NCBI GenBank assembly: GCA_016874715.1 | Contig: VGTK01000017.1 | Location: 1-46,815, forward strand | Direction of reading: 5' to 3' | DNA from: Deltaproteobacteria bacterium | GTDB lineage: Bacteria > Desulfobacterota > Binatia > UBA12015 | Length of the DNA: 46,815 nt | Shown: positions 9,680-17,477 of the stretch, piece after piece | Position numbering within the stretch: the stretch's first letter is position 1 | Layout: the number at the start of each line of letters is the position of its first letter | Notes under the pieces: generated by a model | What the model was told of the DNA's origin: nothing | Seen by the model: the letters and a program-made list of their open reading frames with translations, nothing else | Databases searched by the model: none | Position numbers and translations under genes: made by a program

Positions 9680-10525
9680 ATGAAGCTCGGCACCGTCATC
9701 TTTCCGACCGCATACTCGATCCGTCCCGACGACTTCGCGCGTGCCTGCGAGGAGCGCGGCTTCGAGTCGGTGTGGTTCCCGGAGCACACGCACATCCCGG
9801 CGAGCCGCAAGACGCCGTACCCGGCGGGCGGCGAGCTGCCGAAGGAGTACTCGCACACCTACGACCCGTTCGTCGCGCTGATGGCGGCGGCCGCGGTGAC
9901 GAAGACCATCAAGGTCGCGACCGGGATCTGTCTCGTGATCGAGCGCGATCCGATCGTCACGGCAAAGGAGGTCGCGTCGCTCGACCTGCTGTCGAACGGG
10001 CGCTTCCTGTTCGGCGTCGGCGGCGGCTGGAACGTCGAGGAGATGGAGAACCACGGCATGCCGTTCCGCACGCGGTGGAAGCTGCTGCGCGAGCGCATCG
10101 AGGCGATGAAGGAGATCTGGACGAAGGACGAGGCCGAGTACCACGGCGAGCTCGTCAGCTTCGACCCGATCTGGTCGTGGCCCAAGCCGCAGCAGAAGCC
10201 GCACCCGCCGATCATCCTGGGCTCGGCGTCGAAGATGGGCATCAAGCGCGTCGTCGAGTACTGCGACGGCTGGATTCCGATCGGGCTGGCGGTGCGCGAC
10301 ATGCCGGCCGCGATCAGGGATCTGCACGCGCAGGCGAAGGCGAAGGGACGCGATCCGCAGTCGATCGAGGTGTCGCTGTTCTGGGCGCCGACCGACGCGG
10401 ACGAGCTCCGGCGCTACCAGGACATGGGGGTCGCGCGTGGGGTGCTCGCACTGCCGCCGGTGGGCAAGGACAAGGCCCTGAAGATGCTCGACGGCATGGC
10501 GGGGCTCGTCGGCAAAGTTGCCTGA
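9680..10525 (+). CDS. LLM-class F420-dependent oxidoreductase
   Basis: The 281-residue TIM-barrel protein has the family marks MKLGTVIFPT at the first strand, ESVWFPEHTH, KVATGICLVIERDPIVTAKEVASLDLLSNGRFLFGVGGGWN and a C-terminal phosphate-binding part. These agree with the TIGR03619-type F420-dependent subgroup of luciferase-like enzymes, which reduce or oxidise diverse substrates with coenzyme F420 or FMN. The substrate is unknown. The ATG has only a weak ribosome site (AAGGCG). It is the first of three such enzymes here, matching an F420-rich metabolism. Confidence 0.85.
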   Translation: MKLGTVIFPTAYSIRPDDFARACEERGFESVWFPEHTHIPASRKTPYPAGGELPKEYSHTYDPFVALMAAAAVTKTIKVATGICLVIERDPIVTAKEVASLDLLSNGRFLFGVGGGWNVEEMENHGMPFRTRWKLLRERIEAMKEIWTKDEAEYHGELVSFDPIWSWPKPQQKPHPPIILGSASKMGIKRVVEYCDGWIPIGLAVRDMPAAIRDLHAQAKAKGRDPQSIEVSLFWAPTDADELRRYQDMGVARGVLALPPVGKDKALKMLDGMAGLVGKVA

Positions 10526-10549
10526 CGCGCTGCCCGGCCGCGCGGCCGC

Positions 10550-10933
10550 TCACGCGGGCTCGATGAGCTCGCAACGGTTGCCGTACAGGTCGAGGAAGAT
10601 CGCGACCTTGCCGTGCGGCTCGCGGCGCGGCTCCTCGACGAAGCGCACGCCGTGCGCCTGCATGCGCGCGTGCGCCGCGTCGAAGTCGTCGGTGTGCAGG
10701 AAGAGCAGCACGCGTCCGCCGGTCTGGTCACCGACGCGCGCCTGCTGCTCGGGCGTCACGGCCTTCGCCAGCAGGAGGCCGACGCCCGAGCGGCGCGGCG
10801 CCACCACGACCCAGCGCTTGCCGCCGCCGCGCGGCTCGTCCTCGAGCAGCTCGAAGCCGAGCGCGCCGGTGAAGAACGCGATCGCCTCGTCGTAGTCGCG
10901 CACCGCGATCGAGATGCGCGCGACGTCGAGCAT
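10550..10933 (-). CDS. VOC-superfamily (glyoxalase-like) protein
   Basis: From ATG 10933 the 127-residue product reads MLDVARISIAVRDYDEAIAFFTGALGFELLED, then VGLLLAKAVTPEQQARVGDQTGG, FLHTDDFDAAHARMQAHGVRF and FLDLYGNRCELIEP. This is the paired beta-alpha-beta-beta-beta module of vicinal-oxygen-chelate proteins, most like small proteins of the glyoxalase/bleomycin-resistance group. The frame is open 35 codons further upstream (to 11038), but that part is low in structure and a GAGGCAGG site precedes the chosen ATG. Metal-binding residues are not certain (terminal Glu in CELIEP is a candidate). Substrate unknown. Confidence 0.8.
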   Translation of the reverse strand: MLDVARISIAVRDYDEAIAFFTGALGFELLEDEPRGGGKRWVVVAPRRSGVGLLLAKAVTPEQQARVGDQTGGRVLLFLHTDDFDAAHARMQAHGVRFVEEPRREPHGKVAIFLDLYGNRCELIEPA

Positions 10934-11059
10934 CGAACCTGCCTCGTCGGCGGCGTCGCGTTCGCGCACGGCCTGTCCGATGCGGACGCCGGTCGCGGGC
11001 GGCTCGAGCTCGGGCGGTGGCGTGGTGCGGCGACTCATCGTCGTCTCTGCGGTCTCAGC

Positions 11060-12019
11060 TCAGCCGGCCGGGACGTCTTCCGGAACCAGTCCGCGCCCAG
11101 CGAGGCCGAGCGCGCGCAGGTTCGGCAGCGCGCTCTCGACGGCGCGCGATCCTTCCTCGATCGCCTCCTCGCCGCGGTGGAAGTCGAGCAGGCCGAGGTG
11201 CGCGAGGCGCGGCGCGATCAGCGCGTCCGCGGGGTCGCCGGCGAGCCGGCTGCGCGCGATGCGCACCTGCATGACGTTCAGGCTCGACGCCACCACGTCG
11301 AGCATCGACGGCACGCGCGGCTTCACCGGGCCCGCTGGGCTGTCGATACCGAGGCTCTCCTGCAGCTTGCGCAGCCAGTCGCCGACCGGGCTCGACGCCG
11401 CCGACGGCTTCGCGTCGGGCCGCAGGTGGCGGCCGAGCAGGTCCGAGCTCAGGTCCACGGCGATCACCAGCTCGGCGCCCATCGCGCGCGCGAGCGAAAC
11501 CGGGACCGGATTCACCAGCCCTCCGTCGACCAGCATCACGCGGTCACGCACCACCGGCGTGAACAGCGCCGGCAGCGCGATCGACGCGCGCACGGCGTCG
11601 ACCGTCGAGCCGCTGCGCAGCCACACCTCGGCGCCGGACTGCAGCGCGGTCGCGACCGCGGCGAACGGCACCGGCAGGTCCTCGATCGGCCGGTCGACGA
11701 AGCTGCGGCGCACGAAGTCCATCAGGCGCTCGCCCTTCAGGAAGCCGCCCGACAGGCCGAGGTCCACGAACGACACGACATCCTTGACGCGCATCGCGAG
11801 CACCCAGGCGGCGAAGCGCTCGAGCTCGCCCGCCGCCCACGCGGCGCCGACCAGCGCGCCGATCGACGTCCCGCACACGAGGTCGGGGCGGACGCCCGCC
11901 GCCCCGAGGGCGCGGATCACGCCGATGTGCGCCCAGCCGCGCGCACTGCCGCCGCCGAGCGCGAGGCCGACCAGCGGCTTGCGCGCCGCCGGGACGGATT
12001 CGGAGGTCGCGTCCGCCAC
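11060..12019 (-). CDS. Patatin-like phospholipase (RssA type)
   Basis: The 319-residue protein has all patatin landmarks: oxyanion loop LALGGGSARGWAHIGV (about residues 19-34), the nucleophile elbow GTSIG with Ser52, and the catalytic dyad Asp in VDGGLVNP (Asp165). It has no signal peptide, so it is likely a cytoplasmic or membrane-surface serine hydrolase acting on phospholipids or other acyl esters. Length fits the bacterial RssA/YchK group. It is read in the same direction as the VOC gene downstream (21-base gap from the longer VOC frame), and may share its transcript. Confidence 0.9.
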   Translation of the reverse strand: MADATSESVPAARKPLVGLALGGGSARGWAHIGVIRALGAAGVRPDLVCGTSIGALVGAAWAAGELERFAAWVLAMRVKDVVSFVDLGLSGGFLKGERLMDFVRRSFVDRPIEDLPVPFAAVATALQSGAEVWLRSGSTVDAVRASIALPALFTPVVRDRVMLVDGGLVNPVPVSLARAMGAELVIAVDLSSDLLGRHLRPDAKPSAASSPVGDWLRKLQESLGIDSPAGPVKPRVPSMLDVVASSLNVMQVRIARSRLAGDPADALIAPRLAHLGLLDFHRGEEAIEEGSRAVESALPNLRALGLAGRGLVPEDVPAG

Positions 12020-12062
12020 GCGCTGCTGTTAGCGCACGCGCGGCGGACGCGACAGCGAGCCG

Positions 12063-12656
12063 TTACTTCGCGGGACCCGCCTGCACGACGCCGCACGCGA
12101 TGCGCTTGCCGGCGTTGCCGGCTGGCTGCGCGGTGTAGTCGTCGACGGCCTCGTGGACGACGACCGAGGCACCGTCGGCGTCGAGCATCTTCTTGTCGCC
12201 GTCCGCGACCGACAGCTCGGCCGCGAGCACGTCGATCGTCACCTTGCCATCGGCGGGTGCGGTGACGTTCGGCAGGTCGCCCGCGTGCCAGCCGCCGTCG
12301 ACGGCGAAGCCGTGCTGGTGGTTCTCGGGGTCGAAGTGCCCGCCGGCCGAGTCGAAGGTCGGCGGCTCGCACTTGCCGACCGCGTGCACGTGGAACGCGT
12401 GCCCGCCGGGCGGCAGCGCCGTGAACTCGGCATGGACGATCACACCATTCGGCGTGTCCCGGAACTGGACGACGCCGATCTCCTTGCCCGACGCGTCCGC
12501 GATCCTCGCGTGCGCGGTGCCGGGATCGGCCGCCCGAGCGGCCGGAACGAACAGAGCGAGGCCCGCCGCGGCGGCGAGCGCAATGGTCCTCGAGCGCTTC
12601 GCGATTCCTCCCTCGTCGGATGGGAGGGGCACGCGACGGCCCGCGTGCCCCTCCAT
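12063..12656 (-). CDS. sodC: Cu/Zn superoxide dismutase, exported
   Basis: The mature part shows the SodC fold and ligands: HAFHVHAVGKC (copper His pair and disulphide Cys), GGHFDPENHQHG (bridging and zinc His), GWHAGDLPN, SVVVHEAVDDY and the closing GKRIACGVV Cys. The signal peptide KRSRTIALAAAAGLALFVPAARA is clear. It removes superoxide in the periplasm. The start is uncertain: no ATG, GTG or TTG stands directly before the KRSR segment; ATG 12656 is used here, and GTG 12704 is also in frame. A GGAGG precedes an ATC codon at the natural place. Two related hairpins lie over this 5' region. It follows the alcohol dehydrogenase on the same strand. Confidence 0.9.
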   Translation of the reverse strand: MEGHAGRRVPLPSDEGGIAKRSRTIALAAAAGLALFVPAARAADPGTAHARIADASGKEIGVVQFRDTPNGVIVHAEFTALPPGGHAFHVHAVGKCEPPTFDSAGGHFDPENHQHGFAVDGGWHAGDLPNVTAPADGKVTIDVLAAELSVADGDKKMLDADGASVVVHEAVDDYTAQPAGNAGKRIACGVVQAGPAK

Positions 12657-12687
12657 CGGATGGATGCGGCACGCGACGGCGCGTGCC
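12619..12687. repeat. Two related inverted repeats in the sodC 5' region
   Basis: The first (12619-12657) pairs GATGGGAGGGGCACGCG with CGCGTGCCCCTCCATC, a 16-bp stem with one bulged base. The second (12668-12687) pairs GGCACGCG with CGCGTGCC around ACGG. Both share the core GGCACGCGACGG, so one may be a copy of the other. They lie between the alcohol dehydrogenase stop and the sodC signal peptide, where they could work as an intergenic terminator/attenuator or as operator copies. Confidence 0.6.
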
Positions 12688-12707
12688 TGCTCCATCGTAG
12701 TCACGTT

Positions 12708-13811
12708 CTAGGCGGCCATGTCGAGTACGGTGCGGATTCCTTTCCCGGCCCGCAGGTCCGCCATCGCGGCGTCGATCTCGCCGAGCGGGCGGCGCGCGGT
12801 GACGAGGCTCGCCAGGTCGAGGCGTCCCGACTGCCAGAGCGCGATCAGGCGCGGGATCTCGCGCAGCGAGTTGCAGCCGCCGAGCGTGCAGCCGAGCAGC
12901 TTCTTCTCCGTGATCGTGAACAGCGCGGCCGGCGCGATGGTGATGTTCTGGTCGATCGGCGCGGCGCCGACGCATACCGTCGTGCCGCCCGGGCGCGTCG
13001 CGCGGAGCCCGTCCTCGATCAGGCTCGAGCGGCCGACCGCGTCGAACGCGTAGTCCGCGCCGACGCCGGTGAGCTCCTGCGTGCGCGCGACGACGTCGAT
13101 CTCCTTCGGGTCGAGCAGATCGGTCGCGCCGAGCTTCCTCGCGACCTCGCGGCGCGCCGGCAGCGGATCGGCCGCGATGATGCGCGCCGCGCCGGCGACC
13201 ACGGCACCCTGCACGATGCTGAGCCCGATGCCGCCGAGCCCCATGACGAGCACCGTGGCCCCCGCCTCGACACGCGCGGTGTTCAACACCGCGCCGACGC
13301 CCGTCTGCACCGCGCAGCCGATCACGCAGGCGACGTCCAGCGGCACGTCATGCGCGATCTTGACGGCCCCGGACGCCGGCGTGAGGACGTACTCGCCGAA
13401 GGCGCCGAGGCCGACGCCACGGAAGACGACGCTGCCGCCGCGCGACAGCCCGGTCGTGCCGTCCGCGAACGAGTTGGTCATGATCGCGTTCGCGTTGACG
13501 CACACGCCGGGCTCGCCGCGCAAGCAGAAGTAGCAGCTGCCGCACGGCGGGACGGGGGTCAGCACGACGTGATCGCCGGGCGCGAGGCTGGTGACGTCGG
13601 GTCCGACCGCGTCGACGATGCCCGCCGCCTCGTGGCCCAGCACGACCGGCATCGGCGCCGGGAACACGCCGTCCACGATGCTGAGATCCGAGTGGCAGAT
13701 CCCGCAGTGCTTCACCTTCACGCGGACCTGCCCGGCCTTCGGCTCGGAGATCTCGACGTCGTCACACACCACGAGGGGCTTTCCCGCCTCGACCAGAACG
13801 GCTGCTCGCAT
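12708..13811 (-). CDS. Zn-dependent alcohol dehydrogenase, class III-like
   Basis: The 367-residue medium-chain dehydrogenase has the catalytic zinc set Cys36/CGICHSD and His60-Glu61 (GHEAAG), the structural zinc quartet Cys90, 93, 96, 104 (CGSCYFCLRGEPGVC) and the NAD-binding GLGGIGLS. The insert and the TLGGCNSLREIPRL tail resemble the glutathione/mycothiol-dependent formaldehyde dehydrogenase and Zn-ADH group found in actinobacteria and Binatota. It could oxidise primary alcohols or a thiol adduct of formaldehyde. The ATG follows AGGAGG at good spacing. It is divergent from the PQQ-type gene, so two alcohol-oxidising systems share the same control region. Confidence 0.92.
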   Translation of the reverse strand: MRAAVLVEAGKPLVVCDDVEISEPKAGQVRVKVKHCGICHSDLSIVDGVFPAPMPVVLGHEAAGIVDAVGPDVTSLAPGDHVVLTPVPPCGSCYFCLRGEPGVCVNANAIMTNSFADGTTGLSRGGSVVFRGVGLGAFGEYVLTPASGAVKIAHDVPLDVACVIGCAVQTGVGAVLNTARVEAGATVLVMGLGGIGLSIVQGAVVAGAARIIAADPLPARREVARKLGATDLLDPKEIDVVARTQELTGVGADYAFDAVGRSSLIEDGLRATRPGGTTVCVGAAPIDQNITIAPAALFTITEKKLLGCTLGGCNSLREIPRLIALWQSGRLDLASLVTARRPLGEIDAAMADLRAGKGIRTVLDMAA

Positions 13812-13952
13812 CGGCTCGTTTCCTCCTTGCCCCTCTCGCGTGCCGGTTGCGGCCGTGCCGCGCAAGCGGAGCGACGCGGGGTTGAGATCCGGCGGCGGCC
13901 GTGGAAGCGTCGGTGGACGAAGACCCGCACGACCCCACTCGTTCTCGCCCTG

Positions 13953-15596
13953 GTGCTCGCGAGCGCCTGCTCCGACTCTCCGCGTTCGGCGGTCGACCCC
14001 GGCATTCCGCCGGAGGTCGTGCAGTACGCCGACGACTGGCCGCTGCCGGGACGCGACTACCTGAACTCGCGCGCGACCTTCGACTCGTCGATCGACTCGA
14101 CCAACATCGCGACCCTCACGCCGGTGTGGCAGGTGCCGCTGCCCGGCGCGGGCGGCTACGGCAACGCCGCGACCACGCCGCTGATCGTCGGCGACCGGAT
14201 CTACATCGAGGACCTGTCGAGCAACATCCGAGCGATCGACCGCGAGAGCGGCGCGCTGCTCTGGGCGCGGGAGTACGGCGGCTTCGTGATCGGCCCGAAC
14301 GGCGTCGCGGTCGGCTGGGGCAAGGTGTTCGCGATCCGTGGCACCGACACCGTGGTTGCGCTCGACGAGATCACCGGCGCCGAGATCTGGGCGCGGCCGC
14401 TCAAGCTCACGCGGACCAACGGCGTCGACATCCAGCCGACGGTCTACGGCGATCGCGTCTTCGTCAGCACGGTGCCGGTGAGCCTCGACGGCATCTACAC
14501 CGGCGGCGACCGCGGCACGCTGTTCGCGCTCGACCAGGCGACCGGCGAGGCCGTGTGGTCCTTCGACACCGTGGACTCGCCCGACCTGTGGGGCAATCCC
14601 AAGGTCAACTCCGGCGGCGGCGCGTGGTTCCCGCCGGCGATCGACACGCGGCGCGGACGCATCTACTGGGGCATCGCGAACCCCGCGCCGTATCCCGGCA
14701 CGCGGGAGTTCCCGAACGGCACCAGCCGCCCGGGCCCGAACCTGTACACCGACTCGCTGGTCGTGCTCGACGTGCTGAGCGGCGAGCTCGACTGGTTCCG
14801 CCAGGCGATCCCGCACGACATCTTCGACCACGACCTGGTGCACGCGCTGCTGGTCGACGTGAAGCAGGGCGGCACGAGGAGGCGCATCGCGGTCGCGACG
14901 GGCAAGGGCGGCAAGGTCATCGGTCACGACGTCGACACCGGCAAGATGCTCTGGACGACACCCGTGGGCATCCACGAGAACGACGACCTGACTGCGCTCG
15001 ACGGGCCGACCGTCGTCCTGCCCGGGACGTTCGGCGGTGTGCTGACGCCGCCGGCGGCGGCCGACGGCGTGGTCTACGTCGCGACGCTCAACGCGCCGAG
15101 CACCTACGAGCCGAACCGCGAGGAGAACATCGGCGGCGACGTCGGCACCATGGACGGCGAGGTGGTGGCGATCGACGCCGCGACCGGGCGCATCCTCTGG
15201 GATACCGTGGTGCCTGGAGATCCCACCGGTGGTGCCACCGTCGTCAACGACCTGGTGCTCACCGCGACCCTGCAGGGCCAGATGCTCGCGCTCGACCGTG
15301 CGACCGGCGCGATCGTGTGGACGCGCGACGCGCCCGCCGGCATCAACGGCTGGCCGGCGGTCGCGGACGACCTGATCGCGTGGCCGGTGAGCCTCGCCCG
15401 ACCGGCGCTGCTGGTCGGGCGAGGCTGCCGCGGTGAAGGCAGGGCGATGAGCCGCGCGACGAGGCATACGTTCTGCCGCATCTGCGAGGCGCTGTGCGGC
15501 CTCGAGGTCGACGTGCGGCCGGCCGCGGGACGGCGCGACCCGACGAGCTGGTCGGGGATTCCGGGGGCACCCTCCGCCGGAGCGGAGGCGTCGTGA
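13953..15596 (+). CDS. PQQ-type beta-propeller lipoprotein; start and stop both unclear
   Basis: The frame carries about 500 residues of repeated propeller blades: TTPLIVGDRIYI...AIDRESGALLWAR, VVALDEITGAEIWARP, LFALDQATGEAVWSFD, VVAIDAATGRILWDT, MLALDRATGAIVWTRD. Such proteins are periplasmic dehydrogenases or BamB-like scaffolds. In frame before the first usable GTG (13953) stands a convincing export signal (KRRWTKTRTT + PLVLALVLASAC), but no ATG, GTG or TTG precedes it until a TTG at 13827, so the true start is hidden or a base is missing. After the last blade the frame does not stop: it passes through a perfect inverted repeat and into a molybdopterin-enzyme stub, ending at 15596. The natural protein probably ended near 15390-15440. 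Confidence 0.7.
   Translation: MLASACSDSPRSAVDPGIPPEVVQYADDWPLPGRDYLNSRATFDSSIDSTNIATLTPVWQVPLPGAGGYGNAATTPLIVGDRIYIEDLSSNIRAIDRESGALLWAREYGGFVIGPNGVAVGWGKVFAIRGTDTVVALDEITGAEIWARPLKLTRTNGVDIQPTVYGDRVFVSTVPVSLDGIYTGGDRGTLFALDQATGEAVWSFDTVDSPDLWGNPKVNSGGGAWFPPAIDTRRGRIYWGIANPAPYPGTREFPNGTSRPGPNLYTDSLVVLDVLSGELDWFRQAIPHDIFDHDLVHALLVDVKQGGTRRRIAVATGKGGKVIGHDVDTGKMLWTTPVGIHENDDLTALDGPTVVLPGTFGGVLTPPAAADGVVYVATLNAPSTYEPNREENIGGDVGTMDGEVVAIDAATGRILWDTVVPGDPTGGATVVNDLVLTATLQGQMLALDRATGAIVWTRDAPAGINGWPAVADDLIAWPVSLARPALLVGRGCRGEGRAMSRATRHTFCRICEALCGLEVDVRPAAGRRDPTSWSGIPGAPSAGAEAS
15390..15426. terminator. Perfect 14-bp inverted repeat at the end of the PQQ-type frame
   Basis: AGCCTCGCCCGACC and GGTCGGGCGAGGCT are exact inverse copies around a 9-base loop. 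A hairpin of this strength normally lies after a stop codon; here the propeller frame reads through it. This suggests that the native stop just before it has been lost, or that the repeat works as an internal terminator before the molybdopterin stub. There is no T-run. Confidence 0.6.
15447..15596 (+). pseudogene. Molybdopterin oxidoreductase, N-terminal [4Fe-4S] stub
   Basis: An ATG 4 bases after an AAGGCAGGG site starts MSRATRHTFCRICEALCGLEVDV. The CxxCxxxCGL pattern is the N-terminal Fe4S4 motif of formate-dehydrogenase/nitrate-reductase-type molybdopterin enzymes (usually 650-750 residues). After about 23 residues the similarity ends, the last Cys of the cluster motif is absent, and the frame stops at 15596. 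It shares its frame with the propeller gene upstream, and its stop overlaps the GTG of the next gene. Nearly all of the enzyme has been deleted. Confidence 0.65.
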
Positions 15597-16492
15597 GCGA
15601 TCACGGACACGACGGGGCGGCGCGCCCAGGCCGCAGCGACTCGTTCGGCATCGTGACCCTCGCGTATCTGGTCGCGCTGACGGCCGCGCTCTGGACCGTC
15701 GCCTGGTGCGACCCGGCACGGCCGTTCTGGTCGCTCGCGATGGCGGACCTGGTGGCGACGCTGGTGATCTTCGCGTCGAGCATCAAGCTCGACAACGGCA
15801 GCATGTACGACGCGTACTGGAGCGTGGCGCCGCCGTTCTTCGTCGCGTTCTGGATCGGGCACGCGGCTGCGGACGCGTCGTCGCTTCGTCAAGCACTGGT
15901 GACGGCGCTGGTGCTGGCGTGGGCGATCCGCCTGACGTGGAACTGGGCGCGTGGCTGGCAGGGCCTGCACCACGAGGACTGGCGCTACACCGACCTCTAC
16001 GCGCAGGCGCCGCTGCCGAAGTGGCTCGTGAGCCTGCTCGGCATCCACGTCTTCCCGACGATCCAGGTGTTCCTCGGTGGGCTCGCGCTCGCACCGGCGC
16101 TGGCGTACGGCACGGCACCGGTCGGGTTCCTCGACGGTGTCGCCCTGCTCGTGACCGGCGCTGCCATTCTCCTCGAGGCCGTCGCCGACGAGCAGATGCG
16201 CGCGTTCGCGCGCACCAAGGAGCCCGGCGCGATCATGAATCGCGGCTTGTGGGCCTGGTCGCGTCATCCGAACTACCTCGGGGAGCTGGGTTTCTGGTGG
16301 GGGCTCTGGCTGTTCGGCGTGGCGGCGGACGCGTCGTGGTGGTGGACCGTCGTCGGTCCGGTCGCGATGACGGTGATGTTCCTCGCGGCGAGCATCCCGA
16401 TGCTCGACCGGCGCTCGGCCGCGCGGCGTCCGGGGTACGAGGAGCACATGCGGCGCGTGCCGGCGCTGTGGCCGCGGCACCCGCGGGCGTAG
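15593..16492 (+). CDS. DUF1295 (steroid 5-alpha-reductase-like) membrane protein
   Basis: The GTG start is 4 bases after GGAGG and overlaps the preceding stop (GTGA). The 299-residue product has about six hydrophobic segments and the C-terminal signature of the family: AIMNRGLWAWSRHPNYLGELGFWWGLWLFG, where the RHPNY motif is typical of isoprenylcysteine-methyltransferase/steroid-reductase-like enzymes using a nucleotide or SAM cofactor at the membrane face. The ending RRPGYEEHMRRVPALWP is also normal. DUF1295 members are thought to reduce double bonds in lipids; the substrate is unknown, but it fits a genome rich in steroid/isoprenoid-type enzymes. Confidence 0.85.
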   Translation: MSDHGHDGAARPGRSDSFGIVTLAYLVALTAALWTVAWCDPARPFWSLAMADLVATLVIFASSIKLDNGSMYDAYWSVAPPFFVAFWIGHAAADASSLRQALVTALVLAWAIRLTWNWARGWQGLHHEDWRYTDLYAQAPLPKWLVSLLGIHVFPTIQVFLGGLALAPALAYGTAPVGFLDGVALLVTGAAILLEAVADEQMRAFARTKEPGAIMNRGLWAWSRHPNYLGELGFWWGLWLFGVAADASWWWTVVGPVAMTVMFLAASIPMLDRRSAARRPGYEEHMRRVPALWPRHPRA

Positions 16493-16548
16493 GGGCGCCG
16501 CCGGGGTCTCTGCGGGGCCCCAGCGCAGCGGGCAGCAGCGTCGTTCGA

Positions 16549-17295
16549 TCAGCGCCGACGGGATGCGCGCGTGCGGCGGGCTGCCGGGCGGCGCCGGGCC
16601 GGGGGCGGCGGTGTCGACTCGACCGAGCGCCCGAGCCCATCGAGCAGCGCGCCGGCGAGGACCTCGAACTGCGCCTCGACCTCGAAGCGGTCGACGTCGT
16701 CGCGGCGGCTCGCCCAGTCGACGAGCCCGCCCAGCATGCTGCGCGCGCCCTGCGCCCACAGCGTGGCGGTTCTCTCGTCGATCCGTCGCCCGAAGACCTC
16801 GCGCAGCGACGCGGCGAGCGACACCGTGAGCGGATCGTCGCCGTCGCGATTCTCGAACACCGACTCGAGCACACCCTCCGCGCGGAGGAAGCGGTAGAGG
16901 TTGCGATTCATCGCGACGAACATCTGGAACGACGTCGCCCAGCCGACGAGGACGCGCCGCAGGTGCTCGGCGTCGGAAACGACCGGGTAGAACGACGCGA
17001 TGCGCTCGCGCGCCTGCTCGCGGTCACGCCCGGCGTCGCCGGCGGGTGTCGCGAGCATCGCCCCGAACGCCGTGTCGCGGAGCGCGATTGCGAGCCCGCG
17101 GCGGTCGCCGAAGTACCGGTAGACGATCGGCTTGGTGATGCCGGCCTCGGCGGCGATGTCGTCCATGGAGACGTGCGGCCCGTCGCGGTGGATCGCCTGC
17201 TGCGCCGCCTGCAGGAGGCGCCGCCGCTGCTCGCCGCGGCGCGCTTCGGTGTCGGGGGCGCGGCGGGCCGGCGGCGGTGCGGGGCGGCGCATCAT
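16549..17295 (-). CDS. TetR-family transcriptional regulator
   Basis: The 248-residue protein opens with an N-terminal helix-turn-helix: RRLLQAAQQAIHRDGPHVSMDDIAAEAGITKPIVYRYFGDRRGLAIAL, matching TetR regulators closely (DIAAEAGITKPIVYRYF is the turn and recognition helix). The rest is a helical ligand-binding domain with Trp- and Phe-rich stretches. Two ATGs stand in tandem (17295, 17292). The last 25 residues are Pro/Arg-rich and may be disordered. It is divergent from the copper-monooxygenase lipoprotein gene, and a palindrome lies between them, so it very likely controls that gene set and perhaps itself. Confidence 0.88.
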   Translation of the reverse strand: MMRRPAPPPARRAPDTEARRGEQRRRLLQAAQQAIHRDGPHVSMDDIAAEAGITKPIVYRYFGDRRGLAIALRDTAFGAMLATPAGDAGRDREQARERIASFYPVVSDAEHLRRVLVGWATSFQMFVAMNRNLYRFLRAEGVLESVFENRDGDDPLTVSLAASLREVFGRRIDERTATLWAQGARSMLGGLVDWASRRDDVDRFEVEAQFEVLAGALLDGLGRSVESTPPPPARRRPAARRTRASRRR

Positions 17296-17416
17296 CCCCC
17301 TGCCCGTAGCAGAGAGGCCTCGGCGGGTTCGACGCGGGCGCCCGCCCACTTCGCGCCCCCTTCGTGCGCACTTCGCGCCCACGTCGCGCATTGACTCGCA
17401 CCGCCGGCCCGTCGTA

Positions 17417-17431
17417 GTTACCGCCGGTAAC
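17417..17431. promoter_or_regulatory. 7-1-7 palindrome, candidate TetR operator
   Basis: GTTACCG-C-CGGTAAC is a perfect inverted repeat with a one-base centre, of the TTAC...GTAA type often bound by TetR regulators. It lies 47 bases before the start of the exported copper gene set and 122 bases from the regulator start, and it is one of the few low-GC spots in the divergent region. Binding by the neighbouring TetR protein is inferred. Confidence 0.65.
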
Positions 17432-17477
17432 CATCGGAGCGTCGCAGCCGGCTCACCGGCCGCGACGAGGAGAGAGC

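Noticed and set aside
12153..13800. Very long open frame on the + strand across sodC and the alcohol dehydrogenase
   Set aside because: Its translation is Arg/Ala/His-rich low-quality sequence antisense to two clear genes; only the part after about 13900 is a real protein.
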